Positions 7,706 through 17,310 of a stretch of DNA of 35,769 nucleotides are shown here, piece by piece. Source of the stretch: a virus; the IMG/VR virus record IMGVR_UViG_3300025896_000084, positions 1 to 35,769 of that record; one strand, 5' to 3'. Each line of letters opens with the position of its first letter. The stretch's first letter is position 1. Under the pieces are notes generated by a model, which did not search any database, was not told where the DNA came from, and saw only the letters and a program-made list of their open reading frames with translations. The position numbers were made by a program, and so were the translations under genes.

Positions 7706-8944
7706 ATGGGAGACGAAAATGATGGCGCGGTGACAGTTATCCCCCCGAAGGGGCCGCAGCAAAAGCGTGAAATGGTCGTCAAAAAGAAGACGGCACCGGA
7801 CCTTGACCTCGATAGCCTGCTCACCACAGCATGCAAGGGCAAGACCGGCGAGGACGAATCGTTCAGTGCTGTTACGATGATCGACCTGATGGCTACGCCT
7901 GAGGTCTTCGGTACCGGCATCGAACAGCTGGACCGGATGCTCGGTGGCGGTTTTCATTGGGGTCGCATGGCGGAGTTGTTCGGACCCAACAAGTCCGGCA
8001 AGACAGAGCTGGCCCGGTTTATCTCGGCGTCGATTCTGGAAGCCGACCCCGATGTCGAGGTCTGGTATTTCGATCAGGAGTTTGCCCTCAATCCGGCGAT
8101 CCTCCACAAGTATCCGTCATTGAGTCTGCGCAACGCCGCTGGTAAGCTGCGTTTCCGCCCGATCTCAGTGTCGAGTCTTGAGGAGTACTTCAAGCTGATG
8201 TACAAGGCCCTGCGCATGCTCGGCACCATCAACGAGAAGGCCATCAAAGAAGGCACTCCAACCAAGAAGATCGTGTTCGTCCTCGACTCGGTGCCAGCCC
8301 TCAAGGCCAACGCATCGGTTGAGAACGAGGAATTCGAGAAAAGCTCCCTGTTGCCGGAGCCCCGCATCTGGTCGGACCAGACCTCCAAACTGCGGCAGTA
8401 CCTGGCACACGTCGGAGCCTTCGCGATCATGGTCAACCAGATCCGTGACAAGCCAGGCACCCCGTCTTACGTCGATCCGGAGAGCCCAGGCGGTCAGGCC
8501 CTCAAATTCTACGCCGACTACCGCCTTTACCTGCGGACGTCGAGCAAGTTCAGTTTCTCCAAGGGACGCTCAGTCCCGACCGGGAAGCGCAGTTCGGGCT
8601 TCTTCTCCAAAATCACGGTTCGCAAGAACAAGACCGGTCTTCCCGACCGCGAAATGGAGATGGTCATCACGTTCACGGACGCTCTCGGCAAGAAGTCGGG
8701 GATCTCGCCGGAGTGGACCCTGTTCTACTCGCTGCTGGATGCCAAGATCATCAAGTCCGCCGGTGGCAAGTTCAGGATCGCTGGTCTTGAGGAGGGCTTC
8801 ACCCGCCTTGACTGGGTCAACCTCTGCGACGACCTGCTCAAGGTGGATGGCTCGGCGCTCCGGGTCGCCCTCGACACTTGGGTCGAGCGTCAGCTGTCCA
8901 ACGACTCTGGAAGCGCCGGTGGCGGCGAGGAAGAAGACGAGTAA
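7706..8944 (+). CDS. uvsX: RecA/UvsX-like recombinase
   Basis: 412 residues. The RecA-type strand-exchange ATPase pairs homologous DNA in phage recombination and recombination-dependent replication. Evident motifs: the family signature GTGIEQLDRMLGGGFHWG, Walker A GPNKSGKT (93-100), catalytic EVWYFDQE, Walker B KIVFVLDSVP (~189-197), and AFAIMVNQIRDKPGTPSY followed by GGQALKFYAD, the DNA-binding loop region of RecA/UvsX. The C-terminus is acidic (GGGEEEDE). The first 60 residues are a charged extension. A good Shine-Dalgarno precedes the start. It is adjacent to ssb; the next gene begins 8 bases after the stop. Confidence 0.92.
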   Translation: MGDENDGAVTVIPPKGPQQKREMVVKKKTAPDLDLDSLLTTACKGKTGEDESFSAVTMIDLMATPEVFGTGIEQLDRMLGGGFHWGRMAELFGPNKSGKTELARFISASILEADPDVEVWYFDQEFALNPAILHKYPSLSLRNAAGKLRFRPISVSSLEEYFKLMYKALRMLGTINEKAIKEGTPTKKIVFVLDSVPALKANASVENEEFEKSSLLPEPRIWSDQTSKLRQYLAHVGAFAIMVNQIRDKPGTPSYVDPESPGGQALKFYADYRLYLRTSSKFSFSKGRSVPTGKRSSGFFSKITVRKNKTGLPDREMEMVITFTDALGKKSGISPEWTLFYSLLDAKIIKSAGGKFRIAGLEEGFTRLDWVNLCDDLLKVDGSALRVALDTWVERQLSNDSGSAGGGEEEDE

Positions 8945-8952
8945 CTGTTACC

Positions 8953-11900
8953 ATGAGTGATCCTTGGAACTGGTGCAACCCGCCGTCAGTTCCTTCCCTT
9001 GGGGAAGGGTGTCCACCTTGTTCAGGAACGGACGTCCTTCTAACCGCCAAGTATCAGCGTGACAACGCTAGCGGGTGGGGCTCAGGCCCCTCACGTTGCC
9101 TCTACCGGCTGATCTCAGCCCTCTGGCAACGCTACCACGTCCTAGGGCAAGCCAAGCCCGACTTCATCGAGAACGGGATCAGTTTCAAGGCTGGCTCCGA
9201 ACTCTTCTTGAAGACCGTGGCACTTAGAAACGGCTACGGTGAACAGCTGGCTCAGGTTCACCAGCGCATTTTGGAGGTTGGCCTGAGTTTCGCCAACCTC
9301 GATGGCACCCAGGTTACTCGACAGGACATGCTCGGATGGGGCGTCAAGGAGTCGCCCCCAAGCTACCCGGACGACTGCACGGGAGCCCTACGGGCGCTAT
9401 GGAACCTGCGCTACCGCAAGGCAACCGCCTTGCAGGTCTCTGGCGTCTTCAAATACTGCCCGTTTGATCGGAAGGGCATGGTCTCGCTCCAATGGAAGGT
9501 GCCGAGCTACATCAACTGCCGCAGGCTCGTGAATCCGCGACTGGTGTCGGCGTCGGCCACCCAAGGAACCATCACACTGTCCGGAGACGACAACTCGTTT
9601 ATCCAGGTGCTGTACCGGCTCGACCGGCCCGCCAACGCCTTTGTGCGTCAGATCAATGGAATCACACGCGTCACCCAGACCACGGGTCGCTACCTGCGCG
9701 CTTACGCCCCCAACCATTTCGACGAGCGCCTGTATGTGGAGCGCTCTGAGCTGTCTTTCGCTACCGATGAATCAGGCAGTCTGGAGCAACAGCTTCTCAC
9801 AGCCAGGCACTACATCGGGCCACAGGCAGCCGTTACAGGGTGGAACGAGTCTCATTCCTCGGATGAGATCTCCTCCGAGGACCTCGTGCTGGCTGGGACC
9901 GACCCGGCCTTAGGCGTCCACATCTACCCAGGGCTGAACGTCCTGATGGCTCCAGTCGATCAAGCCTATTCTGGGTTTGCGTGGCGGTTGGAGGGGAACG
10001 TAATCAAGAGGCTGGGAGAACCAGCTGACGTTACTCGGAACGTCAAGGAGGTGCCGTGGAACCGGTTGTTGTTCATGACTGACAACTCTGGGAACATGGA
10101 CTTCTCGGATTTCACAAAGCCTGAATACAACGGCAAGCCCTGGAACGATCTGGACCTGATGGAGGCGGTGTTCTCCAGCTCGAACGAGCCCTTCATGACC
10201 ATCGGAGGCCTCACTTACACGAACCGAGGATCGGTGCCGTGGATGGTGCCTGGAGTCGATCAGGTGGACTTCGTGGTAGAGGGTGTGACGGTTGAGATCC
10301 CGTTTGATCAAGACGATGCCATAGGTGACGTCCCGGCGTTCGAAACTGGATTCTGGGCTCAACCGCGTCTGGTCATTATCCAGCGCTCCCCCACGGTGCG
10401 CGGATCGCTTCGAGCATGCTTTACCGCGCCGGTTTACGAGGGCGACTCGCCGGACCCGTTGTCATGGACCGCCCGTGTTATCTGCAAGGACTCTCCGTTC
10501 AACCAGCAGGTGCAGCAAGTTGGCGGTGGAGTGCTGGTCAGCGACCTCACCTGTTTTAGCTTCGCCCTACCAGGGTTCCTGTCGGATGGCTCATTGCGGG
10601 CTGGCACCCTCAAGCTGGAGGTGCTGTTTTCGAACGGGCGCTCGTTGTCCGACTTTGTTCAGGTGTGCTCCCTCATTCCAGGCGGGGCGTTCGACCTGCC
10701 AAGCTCCAGCTCCAGCCATTCCTCGGAGTCATCACAACCGATCCCGCCGTGTCAAGAGGAGTTCGTGCGCCGGATGGTCGGTTACGAGTTTCTGAATTCA
10801 GACGCGATCGGACCTTTTGCCGACGTTCCCCCGCCAGTCCGTGTCGTGAATGGCTCGATTCACGGGGAGGATGGCGGTGCCTTGGAGGCGTATGGGCTCG
10901 TCAACTGCCCCAGCTTCATTTTCAAGCCGCAGCGGTCTAACTGGGACTCGCGTTGGCAGCTCGCCATCTTTCACTCGTTCATCTTCCTTCGGCCAGACTT
11001 TGACGCTAGGACCTTGCCGATCGTAGGGGAGGTCAATGAGCCAGGGCCAGACCCAGGAAACCCATCCCTAGGATTCTCGTCCGTGCATTGGGACATCGAG
11101 TTTTCCAACGAGACAGGCACGTATGGGTTCATTGACTGGGAAAAACGTCGCGGTTTCCCTTATCCAGGCGGGAGAGTGTTCTTCCAAGACTGGGAGGGTG
11201 CCAGTAACCTTTACACGAACTGGAGACTGGGAAGGACACCGGTTGTTTATCACACCACCTATTGGCCTCTTAACCTAGTGACTGAGGCTCAGATAGCTCC
11301 ACTCGCCTTTTACGACGCCATGTGCGTTGACTTGGAGATCACCGATGCTGTGCCAGCCATGCCAGTGTACAACACTGATCCGTTGCTTGTCGGAGAACTG
11401 TACGCAGCCTGGAGAACCTACAACGCAAATCCAGGGCCTTACACTGTGTACAGCCCAGTGATAGTTGACGGTCACACCCGGTCCAGGTATGACGGCCTCA
11501 CTCAGGCCGGTAGAGCAGCGCGCAACTTTATCCGGGACGTGCTGGGCTTCGACATGGGCAACCTGGACTTCGGAGACGGCTTTCCAAATGGAGTCCTTGG
11601 AAACTGGTTTGCATCTGCTGTCATCATGTGCTCTGGTAGGACGCATCCGCGCCTAGTGCAGGTTCTGGGTAACGAGGAGTTTTCGTCTGATGAACGCGAG
11701 TCATCGGGAGGCCCGGACGAGCGTTCATCAAGCTCATCGTCCAGTCAGAGCAACGCCAGTTCCTCCTCCAGCTCTCAGAGTGTCGAGTGTACCAACCAGC
11801 CGTTGGCCCCGAATCTGAGCATCTTCAACTGGATGCTCTATGAGATCACCGATCCAGTGAGAGCAAGCTGGGACCCGCGCTGGAGCCTGCATGTGGTGCA

Positions 11901-13242
11901 CCGTCTCACGCTCAGCTCGACCGACCCGACGTTCAACCCGATCGAGTGGGGCGAGAGGATCGTGGACGAAAAGCCGAACATGCACTACCAGTATGACGGA
12001 CCCGGAAACGGTCTCTATCTGGCGTGGTATGCTTCGTTCCCGCTTGAGGCTGGCACCGTGCAGACTGCCGCCCTGTCGGCGTCCCGGTCTCTATTTGATC
12101 CGCAGGCACCACCGGTCCCACAAGGCAGCCCTGGACCTAATGGCCTATACGAATCGTACATCATTCAGGATGCCAGCGAGGCAGACTTCAAGTCCTTCTT
12201 CCTTGGCCTTGGAGTTGACATCGACAACATCGACCTCAGTGGTGGCGTCGCCTCGTTGATGTGGGAGGCCTACAGCGAGGTCACTCTGGCATGTCCTGGC
12301 TGGTCTCCCTCGCTGCCGTCCGGAAGCGTTGCCCTGCAGACCTCGTCGAGTTCTTCCCTCAGCGTCCCAGAGACATCATCGTACAGCTCGGAAAGCTCTG
12401 CATCATCTGGCAGCTCTCTATCCGAGGCAAGCTCGTCATCATCGTCCAGCTCACAATCCGAGCTTAGCTCAAGCTCTTCGTCCTCCAAAAGCTCCCCCAC
12501 ATCAGACAGCTCGATATCCGAGTTGAGCTCGGCGTCGTCCAGTTCCTCCAGTTCCTCCTCGTCCCACAGCTCCTTGTCGGAAATCAGCTCAGCCAGCTCC
12601 CTGTCCTCCCTAAGCTCGTTGTCTGAGGCAAGCTCATCAAGTTCGTCCTCGAACTCCAGCTCCTCCTCCTCGAACTCCTCTTCGTCAAGCTCCACGGTGT
12701 GCGCCAACCAAACCCTGGCAGCGGTGTCCTCCCCCAACGGACATGCATTCAGGCATGATATCACCAACCCAGCTCTGGTTGACTGGCACCCAAGCTGGAA
12801 GTTGTCGCCGGTGTTCCTGTTTAAGTTCTCTGGGTCCTTCACCAACGCAAGCAGCGTTGTGACCTCCTACAACTGGGCATCGCGCATTCCTGGGTCTCCG
12901 CCGACCGGGTGGTCGTTTGTAGTGGTTGAAGGTGAGTTGTTCGCGACTTGGTCACGCCTGCTGACTCCGGACTTTAGCCAGACCTACCAGACGGCGGCCT
13001 TAGCCACCGTGGACGCCATGTTTGCGGCCTTGATTTCCGGATCTTCTGGATCGGATGGCAACGGCGGCTTCACGAAGTATCAGTGGGCTGCCAGTTCCAC
13101 CGGAGCAAGCCGACTCGACTTCGTCACGAACACTATGGGGTTGAGCATGTCTGGTCTGAGTGGGTCAGCTCCAGGGACTTGGTTCAACGACTACAACTTC
13201 CCGGTGACGTTGTGGACCTCAACCAACCGCTTCACCTGTTAA
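8953..13242 (+). CDS. Large structural protein with poly-serine linkers
   Basis: 1429 residues, probably a tail-associated fibre or appendage protein. Residues 1-580 form a beta-rich N-terminal region of unknown family. Three related C-terminal modules follow, each after a serine-rich linker and each opening with a Cys: ~599-920 (CQEEFV), ~946-1128 (CTNQPLA) and ~1252-1429 (CANQTLA). Modules share W-D/H-x-R/S-W (NWDSRW, SWDPRW, DWHPSW) and a later GLxMxxLx or LGVDIDNIDL segment ending in a Cys-containing strand. The third linker spans about 120 residues, mostly Ser. The start at 8953 is the first ATG after uvsX. Its stop shares TTAA with the convergent gene. Confidence 0.7.
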   Translation: MSDPWNWCNPPSVPSLGEGCPPCSGTDVLLTAKYQRDNASGWGSGPSRCLYRLISALWQRYHVLGQAKPDFIENGISFKAGSELFLKTVALRNGYGEQLAQVHQRILEVGLSFANLDGTQVTRQDMLGWGVKESPPSYPDDCTGALRALWNLRYRKATALQVSGVFKYCPFDRKGMVSLQWKVPSYINCRRLVNPRLVSASATQGTITLSGDDNSFIQVLYRLDRPANAFVRQINGITRVTQTTGRYLRAYAPNHFDERLYVERSELSFATDESGSLEQQLLTARHYIGPQAAVTGWNESHSSDEISSEDLVLAGTDPALGVHIYPGLNVLMAPVDQAYSGFAWRLEGNVIKRLGEPADVTRNVKEVPWNRLLFMTDNSGNMDFSDFTKPEYNGKPWNDLDLMEAVFSSSNEPFMTIGGLTYTNRGSVPWMVPGVDQVDFVVEGVTVEIPFDQDDAIGDVPAFETGFWAQPRLVIIQRSPTVRGSLRACFTAPVYEGDSPDPLSWTARVICKDSPFNQQVQQVGGGVLVSDLTCFSFALPGFLSDGSLRAGTLKLEVLFSNGRSLSDFVQVCSLIPGGAFDLPSSSSSHSSESSQPIPPCQEEFVRRMVGYEFLNSDAIGPFADVPPPVRVVNGSIHGEDGGALEAYGLVNCPSFIFKPQRSNWDSRWQLAIFHSFIFLRPDFDARTLPIVGEVNEPGPDPGNPSLGFSSVHWDIEFSNETGTYGFIDWEKRRGFPYPGGRVFFQDWEGASNLYTNWRLGRTPVVYHTTYWPLNLVTEAQIAPLAFYDAMCVDLEITDAVPAMPVYNTDPLLVGELYAAWRTYNANPGPYTVYSPVIVDGHTRSRYDGLTQAGRAARNFIRDVLGFDMGNLDFGDGFPNGVLGNWFASAVIMCSGRTHPRLVQVLGNEEFSSDERESSGGPDERSSSSSSSQSNASSSSSSQSVECTNQPLAPNLSIFNWMLYEITDPVRASWDPRWSLHVVHRLTLSSTDPTFNPIEWGERIVDEKPNMHYQYDGPGNGLYLAWYASFPLEAGTVQTAALSASRSLFDPQAPPVPQGSPGPNGLYESYIIQDASEADFKSFFLGLGVDIDNIDLSGGVASLMWEAYSEVTLACPGWSPSLPSGSVALQTSSSSSLSVPETSSYSSESSASSGSSLSEASSSSSSSSQSELSSSSSSSKSSPTSDSSISELSSASSSSSSSSSSHSSLSEISSASSLSSLSSLSEASSSSSSSNSSSSSSNSSSSSSTVCANQTLAAVSSPNGHAFRHDITNPALVDWHPSWKLSPVFLFKFSGSFTNASSVVTSYNWASRIPGSPPTGWSFVVVEGELFATWSRLLTPDFSQTYQTAALATVDAMFAALISGSSGSDGNGGFTKYQWAASSTGASRLDFVTNTMGLSMSGLSGSAPGTWFNDYNFPVTLWTSTNRFTC
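12342..12705 (+). repeat. Low-complexity serine-codon tract
   Basis: About 120 codons, dominated by AGC, TCC, TCG and TCA with interspersed Glu, Leu and Asn codons, encode the longest Ser linker of the 8953 protein. Mixed synonymous codons rather than perfect nucleotide repeats suggest an old, selected protein linker instead of a recent microsatellite expansion. Shorter related tracts lie at about 10698-10735 and 11719-11785. Confidence 0.8.
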
Positions 13243-15326
13243 GTGACGACCGGCCCCAGCTGAGAAGCCGACAGGTACTCCGTCATCAGTGAGTTGGTCT
13301 TCTCGATGCCAGAGAGAATGCGCTCAAGCAGAGTTTCCGACCTAAACTGCGAGGTGTTCGGTGAGCTGGCCTGGCTCTTGTCGTCCTGGCCCTTCCCTGG
13401 GTTGATGCCACGCTGCTTGACTTGCTGCTTGATCGCCATGGAGTCCTTCATGACTTGCTTGACTTCCATCTCCAGGCGCTGAGCCTCAGAAAACCGAGTT
13501 TCTGCTTCTCTGAGAGCTGCAGCACTGTCTGAGGCCTGCGAAATCGCACGCTCCAGCAGGATCACCTGACCGACAGGGTTCTTTACGCCCTCCCAAACAC
13601 TGCCGAGCACGCCCCTCCCCTTAGCACCGGCGATCTCCTGATCCTTCTGCTGGCCGGATTGCAGCGCCGTCGAAATGCCACCGATCGTGTACCCAGCGAG
13701 AACGGCCAGAGGGCCAGCGGCCCGCATCATTCCGCCAGCAGCAGCCGCACCACCAGTCGCGGCTGCCCCTCCAGTAGCGCCTCCAAGACCCATCAGGCTA
13801 GGCAACAGACGGCCAAGACCGCCAGCGCCTACCAGCTTAGACAACAACAGGGTGCCGCCAGCTATGGCTGCCCCTCCACCCAGATTACTTCCTATCCCGC
13901 CAACCGTCCTTGCAGTGTCTTGCAGGTCGGACCGCGAGACGTCCATCCCGATACTGTTACCGAGCTTAACCAGACGCTCCGCCATACCATCCCAGAAGGT
14001 GTTGATCTTAGCTCCGTACTGTTCGACGGCCTCACCCATGGTGCGCGTCGAGTCAAAAAACTCACGCATTTTGACCTCGCTCTTTCCGAGGTACGGATCA
14101 ACGATCGACTTCCCGTCGCTGCGATTCTCACTAAGGGCTCCCACGCGGGACGAGGCGTCCTTCATGGAGGCGTACTTTGAGATGTCCATGTCGAGCAGCT
14201 TAAGCCACTGCGAGGCCAGCTCCTGCGACCCGTAGAACCGATCTGACTGGTTCTGATTGTCGAACTGCAACTTGCCTGACTGGTTCTTACGGTACTCCTC
14301 CAGGCTGAATTGTGGGGCTTGCCTCTTCAGCATGTCCTCGACCAGAGTAGCAAGTTGCTCAGAGGCCTTTAGGTCGTTGTTCTTGGAGCGAGCCTGAAGG
14401 TTGTGAGCTGCGACCGGGTCAATGCCGAGGACCGCAGCCGTCATAGCGTTGTCCTGCATTCCGTGGGCTCCCTCACGTGCCATCAGGTTGCCTGCATACT
14501 TCTTGAAATCGAAGCTGGCCCGTTCCATCAGGCCAGCCGTCGTGATGAGACGCTGAGCGTAAGAGAAGCGATCTTTCTTATCTTGCCTGTTGATCTCTTC
14601 GAGGTTGTTGGTCAGAACCGCAAACGCCTTGTCACCATTGAGGCCGAACTCACTGGCTGCTTGGGCTATGGTGTTGAACAGCTTCTCGGTGGTGCCCTCA
14701 TCGAACTGAAGGTCAGACAGAGCTGTCTTGAACATGGCCGCAGTCGAGGAGTCACTCATCCCAGACATGCGCTGCGACACCAAGGCAGCGTGTTCGAGGC
14801 GAGTGGCTTCCTGAGTCAGCCTGTTACGCGTGTTTGAGGCGTCGGCCAGCACATCCTCAAAGAAGCCACGTCCCATCTCGCGCACTCGGTCGCTGTGGTC
14901 CATCATGTTCCTACCGGCGGCCTTGTAGGCCGCGTCCATCCCGGCGATGATCTGAGACGCCCCCGACATCGACGTGCCGGTTAGAGCCTTAATAGCCTTT
15001 GCCTCGTCCTCAAGGGCCACCGCCCTCTGCTTGTACATTGTGAGGTTTTGCGTCGCTGCCGACATCCCACCCCTCAGCTGCTTTTGGATCTCATCATTCC
15101 AGGACACTGAGGTACGGATTATCTTGAGCAAGGAGTCAGTCAGCTTCCCAATGGCAGCTCTGGTCTTGCCGGTCCTCTCTTCGTTATCCTCCAGTTCGTC
15201 GTTCAGCTCCCCCACTCCTCTGGCAGCATCGCGGCCATGACGAGCCAGAGGCGCGATGTTGTTACGAATGACCGGGGCGAGTGCCGCCAATTCGCGTCCT
15301 AGGTCTCCAATTTCAGTTACGAGCAT
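13239..15326 (-). CDS. Tape-measure-like tail protein
   Basis: 695 residues, mainly long alpha-helical, charged segments with a central to C-terminal glycine/alanine-rich hydrophobic stretch (roughly 470-570: GGIGSNLGGGAAIAGG, LLPSLMGLGGATGG, AAGPLAVLAGYTIGG), then a coiled-coil-like region (REAETRFSEAQRLEMEVKQ). This composition is typical of tape measure or internal tail proteins that set tail length and help DNA entry. It is short for a tape measure, so it could instead be a second tail-lumen or baseplate-associated protein. It is convergent with the poly-Ser gene: the two stops overlap in TTAA. The N-terminus (MLVTEIGDLGRELAALAP) lacks a signal peptide. Confidence 0.6.
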   Translation of the reverse strand: MLVTEIGDLGRELAALAPVIRNNIAPLARHGRDAARGVGELNDELEDNEERTGKTRAAIGKLTDSLLKIIRTSVSWNDEIQKQLRGGMSAATQNLTMYKQRAVALEDEAKAIKALTGTSMSGASQIIAGMDAAYKAAGRNMMDHSDRVREMGRGFFEDVLADASNTRNRLTQEATRLEHAALVSQRMSGMSDSSTAAMFKTALSDLQFDEGTTEKLFNTIAQAASEFGLNGDKAFAVLTNNLEEINRQDKKDRFSYAQRLITTAGLMERASFDFKKYAGNLMAREGAHGMQDNAMTAAVLGIDPVAAHNLQARSKNNDLKASEQLATLVEDMLKRQAPQFSLEEYRKNQSGKLQFDNQNQSDRFYGSQELASQWLKLLDMDISKYASMKDASSRVGALSENRSDGKSIVDPYLGKSEVKMREFFDSTRTMGEAVEQYGAKINTFWDGMAERLVKLGNSIGMDVSRSDLQDTARTVGGIGSNLGGGAAIAGGTLLLSKLVGAGGLGRLLPSLMGLGGATGGAAATGGAAAAGGMMRAAGPLAVLAGYTIGGISTALQSGQQKDQEIAGAKGRGVLGSVWEGVKNPVGQVILLERAISQASDSAAALREAETRFSEAQRLEMEVKQVMKDSMAIKQQVKQRGINPGKGQDDKSQASSPNTSQFRSETLLERILSGIEKTNSLMTEYLSASQLGPVVT

Positions 15327-15377
15327 CGTTATAGGTAATGGGTGCTGGATCTCCCCGTGGTGTTTTTATTGGAAGCG

Positions 15378-16865
15378 ATGAGCGATCTTACCAGTTTCAC
15401 CCTCTTCAACACCCTGCAGCAGGGACTCGGCATCACCTTCTATATCGACTGGGAGTTGCACACGTTCATGCTCGGCAGTCTGGAAACTTCAACGTTCCAG
15501 GCCAGCCTGCTCCACCCAGATACTGAAGCCTTGATCGAGAAGGGGTACCTGAGAAACGTCAAACCGATCGCTGACCAGATCGCCCCGCCGCAGCCTAAGC
15601 TGTCTCCGCTGGTGTGGGGAGGCGACTGGAAGCCAGGAGTCTGGAAGCGCGGCACTATGGTGCGTCACAACGGCGTGCTGTGGATTGCCAATCAAGACAA
15701 CAGCACGGTGCCGTCCGTCATGGACCAAACATGGGCACCAAGCGCCGGAGCCGGTGATGCAGCTGCTCACGCGGCAAGAATGGACAACCCACACGCCGTC
15801 ACGGCTGACCAGACCGGCTCCATCCAGACCAAGTCCCGTGGCGTTCCGGGTGGCGTGGCCCCGCTCGATCAGGGCGGGAAGATCGCCGCGTCTTTGCTCC
15901 CCGACCTGCTGCAGATCGCAGCCATCCTGGAGACCTACCAACTCAGGCACCAACACAACACAGACAAGGGGCTCGATCTCGGCGGTGCCTACGAGGTGCT
16001 GGCGTCGGAGATCAAGCAACACCTTAACGACCGGACCACCAACCCGCACGCCGTCACACTATTGCAGCTCGGAGGCGTGGCAAGCACCCTCCTCGGAACT
16101 CCTGGCGGTGTGGCTACCCTCAACGGATCTGGAAAGCTCACCGCGTCGCAGTTCCCAACGATGCGTCTGACCGATGTGTTTCTGGTTGATAGCATCGCCC
16201 AGCGCGACGCCTTGGCCTCCTCGCTCGGAGTGGGTGACACCGTGGTTGTTAAGTCCCCATACGGTGTTTACTTGTGGAACGGGGCGTCCTTCTCGACCAT
16301 GACTGCTGGCATCAACGTGGTGTCGGTTAATGGTCGCACCGGCGTGATGATTGAGCTCACCTCAGACGACATGCCTGAGGGTGGAGCCAACCTTTATTTC
16401 ACGAACGACAGGGTCGCGGCCTCGCCAGTCGTGGCAGCGCTCACCGCCAAAGCTCATGATCGCAACAAGGATTCGTTTCTTGATTATGGAGGCCCTACCC
16501 AAGTGTCGTCGTCCTCCCTGTACGACCACTTGCGTTCCCAAAGCAACCCGCACCACGTCACCGCTGATCAGGCCGGAGCCCTCCCTAAGGTGATCGGATT
16601 TCGCGAGCTGAATGGCGACTATCAGGTAAACAACACTGACCTAGGCATGTGTTTGCGGTTTGTGGCCGGAGCCACGATCACCTTCGCCGCCGATCTGCAG
16701 GTCGGATTCCAGGTTACCGTCGCGTCAGTTAATGGTGCCACGTTGACCCTGCAGGACGCTGGTCTTGTTTCACGTGGAACACGTTTGAACCAGACCATGG
16801 CTGCGGCCTTCGTGTACAAGCCCGAGGCTGGAATACTGGAGGCTGTTGGGGACTTCTCGGCGTGA
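15378..16865 (+). CDS. Tail fibre protein
   Basis: 495 residues. The sequence carries repeats typical of phage fibres: NPHAVTADQTGSI, NPHAVTLLQLGGV and NPHHVTADQAGAL, plus VNGRTGVMIELTSDDMPEG followed by LYFTNDRV, a motif common to T4-type and lambdoid fibre shafts. A carbohydrate-binding-like segment WGGDWKPGVWKRGTMVRHNGVLWIAN (quoted in part; ~75-105) precedes them. The C-terminus (residues ~400-495) is a beta-rich tip likely to contact the host. ATG 15378 is preferred over a GTG at 15342 because the latter would add hydrophobic residues and a weak GGAAG lies just before the ATG. Divergent from the tape-measure-like gene. Confidence 0.85.
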   Translation: MSDLTSFTLFNTLQQGLGITFYIDWELHTFMLGSLETSTFQASLLHPDTEALIEKGYLRNVKPIADQIAPPQPKLSPLVWGGDWKPGVWKRGTMVRHNGVLWIANQDNSTVPSVMDQTWAPSAGAGDAAAHAARMDNPHAVTADQTGSIQTKSRGVPGGVAPLDQGGKIAASLLPDLLQIAAILETYQLRHQHNTDKGLDLGGAYEVLASEIKQHLNDRTTNPHAVTLLQLGGVASTLLGTPGGVATLNGSGKLTASQFPTMRLTDVFLVDSIAQRDALASSLGVGDTVVVKSPYGVYLWNGASFSTMTAGINVVSVNGRTGVMIELTSDDMPEGGANLYFTNDRVAASPVVAALTAKAHDRNKDSFLDYGGPTQVSSSSLYDHLRSQSNPHHVTADQAGALPKVIGFRELNGDYQVNNTDLGMCLRFVAGATITFAADLQVGFQVTVASVNGATLTLQDAGLVSRGTRLNQTMAAAFVYKPEAGILEAVGDFSA

Positions 16866-16873
16866 TTTCTTGG
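16862..16873 (+). promoter_or_regulatory. GTGATTTCTTGG element
   Basis: Identical 12-mer to 4065-4076; it begins within the last codon and stop of the fibre gene and ends 8 bases before the ATG of the first co-chaperonin gene. The extended copy, GTGATTTCT plus TGGTGGTTCC, closely matches the copy at 425-444 before terL. Confidence 0.35.
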
Positions 16874-16881
16874 TGGTTCCT

Positions 16882-17283
16882 ATGGAAATCTCCGCCTCAA
16901 ACCGCCTCATCCAGCCACCCGACATCATCATCCCAGTCGGCAACGGCATCATCGTTAAAGACACTCAGCTGTTCTGCATCGGGAACACCTCAGCTGGTGG
17001 TATCGAAATCCCGGACGCCGCTGGCGACAAGAAATACGGCATCGGCGAAGTCGTCGCGGTCGGTCCTCGTTGCGTCGAAGTCCAGGAAGGTGATTGTGTC
17101 GTGTTCCAGATCGCCTCTGGTGCTGGCATGGACCCAATCCCGAACGGCACCAGCTACCCGACCCGCTTCAAGCTGGTCGAGACCAGCCTCTGCATCGTGT
17201 GCCGCATCCCGAAGACCAAGGTCGATGCTGAAAAGGCCAAGAAGGCCGCTGAAGCCGAAGCAGCTGCAACCGCAGCCAAGTAA
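16882..17283 (+). CDS. GroES/gp31-like co-chaperonin, copy 1
   Basis: 133 residues. Co-chaperonin fold signatures: VGNGIIVKDTQ (start of the GroES barrel), a mobile-loop-like segment ending SAGGIEIPD, then KYGIGEVVAVGPRCVEVQEGDCVVFQ, equivalent to the GroES GKVVAVG...GDRVLF core, and FKLVETSLCIVCRI, matching the closing strand of T4 gp31. In T4, gp31 replaces GroES so GroEL can enclose the large capsid protein. A charged Ala/Lys tail (DAEKAKKAAEAEAAATAAK) extends the C-terminus and is not part of the fold. The ATG at 16882 follows the GATTTCT element. It is followed 27 bases later by a second related gene. Confidence 0.75.
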   Translation: MEISASNRLIQPPDIIIPVGNGIIVKDTQLFCIGNTSAGGIEIPDAAGDKKYGIGEVVAVGPRCVEVQEGDCVVFQIASGAGMDPIPNGTSYPTRFKLVETSLCIVCRIPKTKVDAEKAKKAAEAEAAATAAK

Positions 17284-17310
17284 GGCACGCAACACGACCA
17301 CCTCTCCCAC

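Noticed and set aside
12342-12705. Repeated TCC/AGC pattern as a CRISPR or tandem-repeat array
   Set aside because: No constant repeat-spacer periodicity; it is an in-frame serine linker.
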